Assembly: GCA_027011835.1 (NCBI GenBank)
Contig: JALUZN010000208.1
Location: 1 to 28,356 of the forward strand
Reading direction: 5' to 3'
Length of the DNA: 28,356 nucleotides
Source of the DNA: Draconibacterium sp.
GTDB taxonomy: Bacteria; Bacteroidota; Bacteroidia; Bacteroidales; Prolixibacteraceae
Each line of letters begins with the position of its first letter. Position 1 is the first letter of the stretch. Positions 1-5,436 of this stretch are shown piece by piece. A program made the position numbers and the translations under genes. Under the pieces are notes generated by a model. That model saw only the letters and a list, made by a program, of their open reading frames with translations, made no database searches and had not been told where the DNA came from.

Positions 1-202
1 CGAAAACTCCTGGACGGTAAATATTGCAGACCTGCCTGACGGCAAGGCAGGTATTGACCAAACAACTTTTGATCTCTCGGTAAAAAACCCCAACATACCC
101 GAAGAAGCACCCTTGCGCGAGCCAAAACAAATTTTGCAGGAAATAGCGGAACTGGATAAACAAAGTGCTGATATTCTTAACTCAATTAAGGAAATGTTAT
201 GA
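1..202 (+). CDS. hsdM: Type I restriction-modification methyltransferase subunit HsdM, 3' end only
   Basis: The window opens inside this gene; the reading frame runs from base 2 to the TGA at 200-202 and gives the last 66 residues. HsdM is the adenine-N6 DNA methyltransferase subunit of type I systems. The tail carries FDLSVKNPN followed by PLREPKQILQEIAELD, a typical HsdM C-terminus that contacts HsdS. The catalytic motifs lie upstream and cannot be checked. Identity rests on this tail and on hsdS and hsdR downstream in the same orientation. Seven codons (LPDGKAG) coded by a 21-bp palindrome interrupt what would otherwise read ADID. The stop overlaps an ATG (ATGA at 199-202), the junction used for translational coupling elsewhere in this operon, but the intact next gene begins only at 361. 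Confidence 0.85.
   Translation, partial: ENSWTVNIADLPDGKAGIDQTTFDLSVKNPNIPEEAPLREPKQILQEIAELDKQSADILNSIKEML
31..51. repeat. 21-bp palindrome inserted in-frame in hsdM
   Basis: Arms CCTGCCT (31-37) and AGGCAGG (45-51) are a perfect 7-bp inverted repeat around a 7-base loop. The unit is exactly seven codons long and keeps the hsdM frame open, adding LPDGKAG. Removing it leaves the plausible HsdM sequence NIADIDQTTFDLSVKNP. This resembles the short GC-rich palindromes scattered in Bacteroidota genomes. That it is an insertion is inferred from my memory of the HsdM family, not from an alignment. Confidence 0.6.
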
Positions 203-236
203 GTAACAAAACATATTTATTTAAGTTAGTTTCAGT

Positions 237-255
237 TGTCGCAAAATTTGCGACA
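237..255. repeat. 19-bp perfect palindrome in the hsdM-rhuM spacer
   Basis: TGTCGCAAA (237-245) and TTTGCGACA (247-255) are perfect 9-bp arms around a single A. It lies 106 bases upstream of the RhuM-type start. It could be an operator for one of the DNA-binding proteins encoded next. It could also be a relic of coding sequence: in the frame of the ATG at 199 it reads VVAKFAT, which resembles a stretch found in RhuM-type proteins. Confidence 0.5.
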
Positions 256-360
256 GTTCAAAATTTTAATTGTTCGGAAAAACCGAATAGTTCAAATGCA
301 AGTGACAGGTGCTTTTTTTGCATATACCACTTAACGCGATGCTATTAAATAAAGATTAAT

Positions 361-1233
361 ATGAAAAACGAAATTGTAATATATCAGCCAAAGGAACTTG
401 CTTCACATATTGAGGTAAGAATTGAAGATGAAACAGTTTGGCTTACACAAGACCAGATGGCAAGCTTATTTGGCCGAAACAGAGTTGCGATTACACAACA
501 TATTGGTAATATATTTAAAGAAGGAGAACTTGATAAAGAAAAGGTATGTAAGGATTTCTTACTAACCACTAAACACGGTGCTGTTAAAGGGAAAACCCAA
601 ACCAGAAAAGTAAAAATATACAATCTTGATGTGATTATTTCTGTTGGTTACCGTGTAAAATCTAAACAAGGCACACAATTTCGTATTTGGGCAAGCAAGA
701 TATTAAAAGACTATCTGCTAAAAGGATACGCCCTAAACCAACGAATGAATCGCATTGAAGATAATGTGCAAAAACTTACCCAAAAAGTTGAAGGTATTGA
801 TTTGCAAATACAAGCTAACTTACCGCCCAACCAGGATGTTTTTTACAATGGACAAGTGTTTGATGCCTATACTTTTGTTTCCGATTTGGTACGAACAGCC
901 AAAAATTCAATAATACTTATAGATAACTACATTGATGACACTGTTTTAACCCATTTTACCAAACGCAAAAAAGAAGTTTCATTGACCATTTACACCAAAA
1001 AGATTTCCAAACAATTACAGTTGGATATCAAAAAACACAACGAACAATATCCTCCGATAGAAATAAAAGTTTTTAAAGATGCCCACGACCGGTTTCTTAT
1101 TATTGATGAAAAAGAAATATACCACTTTGGTGCAAGTCTTAAAGATCTCGGTAAAAAATGGTTTGCCTTTTCTAAAATGGATATCTCTTCCATAAAAATT
1201 TTGGATAAACTAAAAGAGGAAAAGTTGATATGA
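361..1233 (+). CDS. RhuM-type protein with C-terminal phospholipase-D-like domain
   Basis: The 290-residue protein has two parts. Residues about 18-126 match the RhuM/virulence-RhuM family as I know it: VRIEDETVWLTQDQMASLFG (a winged-helix-like start), then FKEGELDKEKVC, YNLDVIISVGYRV, and KQGTQFRIWASKILKDYLLKGYALN. After a short coiled linker (about 127-152), residues about 160-285 resemble a degenerate phospholipase D fold. It has VFDAYTFVSDLVRTAKNSIILIDNYIDD, then HDRFLIID (242-249), where the usual HxK is replaced by HDR, then GASLKDLGKK. RhuM proteins are often found in type I restriction loci with no proven role. The last four bases overlap the next start (ATGA, 1230-1233), so translation is probably coupled. 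A regulatory or nuclease-like accessory role is inference. Confidence 0.75.
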   Translation: MKNEIVIYQPKELASHIEVRIEDETVWLTQDQMASLFGRNRVAITQHIGNIFKEGELDKEKVCKDFLLTTKHGAVKGKTQTRKVKIYNLDVIISVGYRVKSKQGTQFRIWASKILKDYLLKGYALNQRMNRIEDNVQKLTQKVEGIDLQIQANLPPNQDVFYNGQVFDAYTFVSDLVRTAKNSIILIDNYIDDTVLTHFTKRKKEVSLTIYTKKISKQLQLDIKKHNEQYPPIEIKVFKDAHDRFLIIDEKEIYHFGASLKDLGKKWFAFSKMDISSIKILDKLKEEKLI

Positions 1234-2108
1234 AAGATAATTTAGTGCAGATAAAAGATATACAAAATAAAATATTCTTTATTAGAGACTTGCAAGTAAT
1301 GTTAGATAAAGATTTGGCAGATATTTATGGTGTAAAACCAATAAGATTAAGAGAACAGGTAAAAAGAAATATTAATCGTTTTCCAGAAGATTTTATGTTC
1401 AGATTGTCTGATTCCGAAGTAGATATTCTGCTATCGCAAAATGCGATACCATCAAAAAAACAGCTTGGTGGCTATAACCCACTTGTGTTTACAGAGCAAG
1501 GAGTATCAATGTTGTCTGCTGTTTTAAAAACCCCATTTGCAATAGAAGTAAGTGTGAAAATTATACGAGCTTTTGTTGAAATGAAAAAGTTTATTACCGC
1601 TAATGCCGGTATTTTTCAACGATTAGATAAAGTAGAACAAAAATTATTGCTTCACGACAAAAGTTTTGAAAAACTTTTTAAAGCTCTTGAAGACAAAACC
1701 CTAAAACCCAACCAAGGCGTATTTTTTAACGGACAAGTATTTGATGCCTACACCTTTGTTTCCGATTTAATTCGCTCAGCAAAAAAATCAATCATTTTGA
1801 TAGACAATTATATTGATGATACCGTGCTTACCCATTTTACCAAAAGAAAAAAGGGCGTAAAAACTGTCATATTTACTAAAAACGTTTCCAAACAATTACA
1901 ATTGGATATAAAAAAACACAACGCTCAATATGAACCCATTGAGATAAAAATATTTAAAGATGCCCACGACCGTTTTTTGATTATTGATGAGAAAGAGGTG
2001 TATCACTTTGGAGCAAGTCTTAAAGATTTAGGTAAAAAAATATTTGCTTTTTCTAAAATGGATGCAAGTTCGGTTACTATTCTTAACTCAATTTCGGAGA
2101 TGCTATGA
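1230..2108 (+). CDS. ORF6N-domain protein with C-terminal phospholipase-D-like domain
   Basis: The 292-residue protein starts with an ORF6N-type DNA-binding domain (about 8-122): IFFIRDLQVMLDKDLADIYG, LREQVKRN, FPEDFMFRLS and FTEQGVSMLSAVL, the standard family hallmarks known from phage and mobile-element proteins. A coiled linker follows (about 125-155). Residues about 160-285 are nearly identical to the C-terminus of the preceding RhuM-type protein, including IDNYIDDTVLTHFTKRKK, HDRFLIIDEK (246-255) and GASLKDLGKK. The pair therefore shares one effector-like domain behind two unrelated DNA-binding heads. The start overlaps the previous gene by four bases and the stop overlaps hsdS by four (ATGA, 2105-2108). 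The last codons (ILNSISEML) closely match the end of HsdM, in DNA as well as protein. No function is established. Confidence 0.75.
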   Translation: MKDNLVQIKDIQNKIFFIRDLQVMLDKDLADIYGVKPIRLREQVKRNINRFPEDFMFRLSDSEVDILLSQNAIPSKKQLGGYNPLVFTEQGVSMLSAVLKTPFAIEVSVKIIRAFVEMKKFITANAGIFQRLDKVEQKLLLHDKSFEKLFKALEDKTLKPNQGVFFNGQVFDAYTFVSDLIRSAKKSIILIDNYIDDTVLTHFTKRKKGVKTVIFTKNVSKQLQLDIKKHNAQYEPIEIKIFKDAHDRFLIIDEKEVYHFGASLKDLGKKIFAFSKMDASSVTILNSISEML

Positions 2109-3325
2109 AGAAAGATTGGGAAGTAAAAAAGTTGGGAGAAGTTTTATCTATTGAAAGAGGTGGTTCACCAAGACCTATTTCAAGATATATAACAAATTCT
2201 GAGGATGGATTAAATTGGATAAAGATTGCCGATGCAACGGCTTCTGATAAATATATTTATAAAACAAAAGAAAAAATAACTCGTGAAGGACTTCATAAAA
2301 CAAGATTAGTAAATATTGGTGATTTTATTTTATCAAACTCAATGAGTTTTGGAAGACCATACATTATGAAAACAACAGGGTGTATTCACGATGGTTGGTT
2401 AGTCCTTAGACAAAATGGAACTAAAATATTTGACACAGAGTTTCTTTATTACTTGTTATCTTCTACCTATGTTTTTAATCAATTCAATTCATTAGCAGCA
2501 GGTTCAACAGTTCGTAATCTAAATATTGCATTAGTTAGTTCAGTTTCAGTTCCTATCCCCCCACTACCCGAACAAAAACGCATAGTTTCCATACTCGACC
2601 GTGCTTTTAAAGCCATAGACAAAGCAAAAGCCAATGCCGAGCAAAACCTTAAAAATGCAAAAGAACTTTTTGAGAGTTATTTGCAAGGCGTGTTTGAGAA
2701 TAAAGGCGATGATTGGGAGGAGAAGACTTTGTCAGAAATAGTAATTGACACTTGTAGTTTATCATACGGAGTAGTTCAGCCTGGCAATGATTTCGAAAAT
2801 GGTTTACCTGTTATTCGGCCAGTTGATTTAAAAACCAAATTTGTTAAAAAAGACAATGTAAAACTAATGAACCCTGTAAATGCTGAGAAGTATAAAAGAA
2901 CAACCTTACAGGGTGATGAATTATTATTGTGTGTAAGAGGAGATACAGGTATTGTATCCTTGATAACAGAAGATTTCAAAGGAGCAAATGTTACAAGAGG
3001 CATAGTGCCAGTATCCTTTAATAAAAATACAATTAGTTTGCAATTTGGTTATTATTCATTTATATCAACTTTTGTTCAAAAACAGATAAAAGATAAAACT
3101 TATGGTGCGGCTTTAATGCAAGTTAACATCCGTGATGTAAGACAACTATTGTTCATTGTACCACCGATAGCAGAACAAAAACAAATCGTTAAAAAATTAG
3201 ATGCATTGCAAGCGGAAACCAAAAAATTGGAAACCATTTATCAGCAAAAAATTGATAATTTAGAAGAGTTGAAAAAGAGTGTTTTACAAAAGGCGTTTAA
3301 TGGGCAATTGACAATGGATAATTGA
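2105..3325 (+). CDS. hsdS: Type I restriction-modification specificity subunit HsdS
   Basis: HsdS chooses the DNA target for the HsdM/HsdR complex. The 406-residue length and two-repeat layout are standard. The first target-recognition domain is about residues 5-150, starting WEVKKLGEVLSIERGGSP. The first conserved helical region is about 152-198 (PPLPEQKRIVSILDRAFKAI and onward). The second recognition domain is about 204-350 (WEEKTLSEIV). The second helical region is about 353-400 (PPIAEQKQIVKKLDALQ, then LEELKKSVLQKAFNGQL). A bipartite target is expected but cannot be predicted here. The start is coupled to the upstream gene by ATGA. The final residues (GQLTMDN) and the stop are written by a heptad-repeat arm at 3300-3330, so the native C-terminus was probably replaced or extended. 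Confidence 0.93.
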   Translation: MKKDWEVKKLGEVLSIERGGSPRPISRYITNSEDGLNWIKIADATASDKYIYKTKEKITREGLHKTRLVNIGDFILSNSMSFGRPYIMKTTGCIHDGWLVLRQNGTKIFDTEFLYYLLSSTYVFNQFNSLAAGSTVRNLNIALVSSVSVPIPPLPEQKRIVSILDRAFKAIDKAKANAEQNLKNAKELFESYLQGVFENKGDDWEEKTLSEIVIDTCSLSYGVVQPGNDFENGLPVIRPVDLKTKFVKKDNVKLMNPVNAEKYKRTTLQGDELLLCVRGDTGIVSLITEDFKGANVTRGIVPVSFNKNTISLQFGYYSFISTFVQKQIKDKTYGAALMQVNIRDVRQLLFIVPPIAEQKQIVKKLDALQAETKKLETIYQQKIDNLEELKKSVLQKAFNGQLTMDN

Positions 3326-3330
3326 TAATG
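3300..3330 (+). repeat. Heptad-repeat arm A at the 3' end of hsdS
   Basis: Degenerate 7-bp units ATTGACA / ATGGATA / ATTGATA / ATG follow a GGGCA run here and include the hsdS stop codon. The arm is in the 'left' orientation of the same repeat family found at 5009-5033, 6057-6089 and 6327-6357. Read as its reverse complement, it matches the right arm at 5400-5424 at about 21 of 25 positions by hand alignment. Confidence 0.75.
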
Positions 3331-3346
3331 AAAAAATAGTTACGAA

Positions 3347-4240
3347 ATGACTTGGAACAAAACAAATATGGTAAATGAGCCACAAGGAGATTGGGGTGGA
3401 CCTTGGACTGAAAGGAAGTTGGAAACCTTTTCAAAATATGTATGGTCTTATCTTACTATTATGAAAAAGTTCCCTTATTGGAAAACCATATATTTTGATG
3501 GTTTTGCGGGAAGTGGGACACGGGAGAAAAAAATTAAAACAGAATTGTATCAACAATTATTTATTACAGAGGAAGAAGAAAAGACTTATAAAGGGGCAGC
3601 TGAAAGAGTATTAGGTTTGAGCGAAGATTTAAGTTTTAATTATTACTACTTTATTGATAAGAAGGAAGAGTCGCTTAAAAAGTTGGAATCAAAACTTAAA
3701 GACAAATTCAAAAACAAAACGATAGTTTATAGAGCAGGTGATGCAAATAAACAAATTGCGGAACTTGCAACAGCACTAAATAGTAAAGAGCTGGCAGCAC
3801 TTGTGTTATTAGATCCTTTTGGAATGCAAATTGATTGGAGTTCAATTGAAAAACTGAAAAATACCCGTTCCGATGTTTGGATATTAATTCCTACAGGAGT
3901 TGTTGTAAACCGATTATTCGACAAAAAAGGCAAATTGAAGTTTAGTAAGAAATTAGAATCATTTTTTGGTTTGCCAATTGAAGATATAAAATCGCATTTT
4001 TATAGAGAGCAAAAAGTTAAAACTCTTTTTGGCGAGAAAGAAATTATTACCAAAATTTCTCAACCCATTGAAAAAATTGCAAAGTTGTATGCTGACAGAA
4101 TGAAAACTATTTGGAAATATGTTACGGATGAACCATTGGTTTTAAGTAATCGAAATGGTGTTCCGATATTTCATTTTGTTTTTGCATCAAATAATAAAAA
4201 TGCCCAAAAAATTGCTAAACAAATTATTCAAAGTACTTAA
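3347..4240 (+). CDS. tcmP: Three-Cys-motif partner protein TcmP (methyltransferase-like)
   Basis: The 297-residue protein fits the TcmP family, named for its pairing with three-Cys-motif proteins; that gene follows two bases downstream. Visible features are GGPWTERKLETFSKYVWSY near the start and YFDGFAGSGTRE (49-60), which looks like the SAM-binding motif I of DNA methyltransferases. An acidic residue sits after the second strand (FIDKKEESL, 102-110), and VLLDPFGMQIDW (153-164) sits where methyltransferases have their DPPY-type catalytic motif. A SAM-binding or methyltransferase fold is therefore my inference; the family's biochemical role is not known to me. The gene lies between hsdS and the four-helix-bundle gene, with heptad-repeat arms on both sides, so the tcmP/three-Cys pair may have been inserted into the restriction operon as a cassette. 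Confidence 0.85.
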   Translation: MTWNKTNMVNEPQGDWGGPWTERKLETFSKYVWSYLTIMKKFPYWKTIYFDGFAGSGTREKKIKTELYQQLFITEEEEKTYKGAAERVLGLSEDLSFNYYYFIDKKEESLKKLESKLKDKFKNKTIVYRAGDANKQIAELATALNSKELAALVLLDPFGMQIDWSSIEKLKNTRSDVWILIPTGVVVNRLFDKKGKLKFSKKLESFFGLPIEDIKSHFYREQKVKTLFGEKEIITKISQPIEKIAKLYADRMKTIWKYVTDEPLVLSNRNGVPIFHFVFASNNKNAQKIAKQIIQST

Positions 4241-4242
4241 CA

Positions 4243-5004
4243 ATGGCAAATAAACATAAAATAGAATGGACAGAGCAAACGTGGAACCCATCTGCTGGTT
4301 GTACAAAAATTAGTTCGGGCTGTAAAAATTGCTATGCTGAAACAATGGCTATTCGTTTACAAGCTATGGGTGTAAAGGGCTATGAAAACGGTTTTAAATT
4401 TAATACCGTTCCAAGCAGACTAAAAGACCCCTTCAAAAGAAAAAAGCCGACTGTATATTTTGTAAATTCAATGAGCGATATTTTTCATAAGGATATGCCA
4501 GAAGATTATCTAAATGAAATATTTAATGTAATTGAAGAAACACCACAGCATACTTATCAAATATTGACAAAAAGAGCAGACAGAATGTTTGAATATTTGT
4601 CGCAACGAGAAATACCAAAAAATATTTGGTTAGGCGTTACTGTTGATAATCGAAAAGAGGGATTGCCGAGAATTGATAAATTAAGGCATTTGCAAGCAAC
4701 TGTATTGTTTCTCTCTGTTGAGCCATTGTTGGAAGATTTAGGCGAAATTAATTTAAAAAATATTGATTGGGTAATTGTTGGAGGCGAAAGTGGGAACAGG
4801 GCAAGACCAATGGAAAAAGAATGGGTTGTAAATATAAAGCAACAATGTGATAAAGAAGATATTGCTTTTTTCTTTAAACAATGGGGAACTTGGGGAGCAG
4901 ACAAGGTAAAGCGTAATAAAAAGTTAAACGGGAAAGAGATTGACGGTAAAATCTGGCAACAATATCCGCAAACAATAAAAAAACAATTTACAATAATGTC
5001 ATAA
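4243..5004 (+). CDS. Three-Cys-motif protein, DUF5131 (phage Gp37/Gp68) family
   Basis: The 253-residue protein opens with IEWTEQTWNPSAGCTKISSG and carries Cys20, Cys27 and Cys30 (CX6CX2C). This is the three-Cys motif of the Gp37/Gp68 family and resembles a radical-SAM cluster motif with wider first spacing. Further family marks are YFVNSMSDIFH (about 82-92), YQILTKRADRM (about 105-115), IWLGVTVDN, FLSVEPLLEDLG, and WVIVGGESGNRARPM, after which the C-terminal part has FFFKQWGTWG. The strand-by-strand pattern is that of a TIM-barrel-like radical SAM protein. It directly follows tcmP (gap of two bases), the expected partnership. The substrate is unknown. Nucleic-acid modification or defence is an inference from the location inside a restriction operon. 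Confidence 0.85.
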   Translation: MANKHKIEWTEQTWNPSAGCTKISSGCKNCYAETMAIRLQAMGVKGYENGFKFNTVPSRLKDPFKRKKPTVYFVNSMSDIFHKDMPEDYLNEIFNVIEETPQHTYQILTKRADRMFEYLSQREIPKNIWLGVTVDNRKEGLPRIDKLRHLQATVLFLSVEPLLEDLGEINLKNIDWVIVGGESGNRARPMEKEWVVNIKQQCDKEDIAFFFKQWGTWGADKVKRNKKLNGKEIDGKIWQQYPQTIKKQFTIMS

Positions 5005-5008
5005 AAAA

Positions 5009-5033
5009 ATGGACAATGGACAATGGATAATAG
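5009..5033 (+). repeat. Heptad-repeat arm B (left), supplies the start of the four-helix-bundle gene
   Basis: Units ATGGACA / ATGGACA / ATGGATA / ATAG run in tandem. Because the period is 7, the ATGs at 5009, 5016 and 5023 fall in three different reading frames; only the one at 5023 opens the long frame. The arm faces the inverted arm at 5400-5424 across the gene. Confidence 0.8.
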
Positions 5034-5391
5034 AAAAGAAAATATAATTGGTATTAAATCGTATAATTTTGCTTTACGAGTTATTAAACTTTATAAATAT
5101 CTTGTGGCAGAGCAAAAAGAATTTGTGCTGTCAAAACAAATCTTGCGTAGTGGAACAGCCATTGGAGCGTTGTCAAAAGAAGCGGAACACGCTCAATCAA
5201 AAGCAGATTTTTTAAATAAAATGAATATCGCACTAAAAGAAGCAAACGAAACGGAATATTGGTTAATGTTATTAAAAGATAGTAGCTATATTGATGAAAA
5301 AAGTTTTAATTCAATACACCCTGAAATTGTGGAAATATTAAAACTATTAATAAGCACAGTAAAAACAACAAAACAGAGTTTAAACAGATAA
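5023..5391 (+). CDS. Four-helix-bundle protein, S23/IVP (23S rRNA intervening-sequence) family
   Basis: The 122-residue protein has the family signature: SYNFALRVIKLYKYL, then VLSKQILRSGTAIGALSKEA (about 44-63), then FLNKMNIALKEANETEYWLMLL (about 72-93), and a last helix EIVEILKLLISTVKT. Relatives are encoded in intervening sequences of 23S rRNA genes, and the fold is shared with Avd proteins of diversity-generating retroelements; neither an rRNA gene nor a reverse transcriptase is present here. No biochemical role is established. The start codon lies inside heptad arm B, and the inverted arm follows the stop by eight bases, so gene plus arms look like one unit placed between the three-Cys gene and hsdR. 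No clear ribosome-binding site is visible; the start is chosen because it opens the full domain. Confidence 0.85.
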   Translation: MDNRKENIIGIKSYNFALRVIKLYKYLVAEQKEFVLSKQILRSGTAIGALSKEAEHAQSKADFLNKMNIALKEANETEYWLMLLKDSSYIDEKSFNSIHPEIVEILKLLISTVKTTKQSLNR

Positions 5392-5399
5392 TAAAAAAT

Positions 5400-5424
5400 C
5401 ATTGTCAATTGTCAGTTGTCAATT
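5400..5424 (-). repeat. Heptad-repeat right arm between the four-helix-bundle gene and hsdR
   Basis: Units AATTGTC / AGTTGTC / AATT, after CATTGTC, are the reverse complement of the ATGGACA-type units. The arm ends 12 bases before the hsdR start. It can pair with arm B (about 18 of 23 positions) or arm A (about 21 of 25), both counted by hand. Confidence 0.75.
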
Positions 5425-5436
5425 TAAGCGAAGCGT

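Noticed and set aside
361..5004. Prophage, suggested by RhuM, ORF6N and Gp37/Gp68 family names
   Set aside because: No integrase, terminase, capsid or tail genes are present, and the genes are interleaved with hsdM, hsdS and hsdR. They are accessory genes of the restriction operon.
5023..5391. Diversity-generating retroelement, suggested by the Avd-like four-helix bundle
   Set aside because: No reverse transcriptase, template repeat or variable repeat is present; the protein fits the S23/IVP family.
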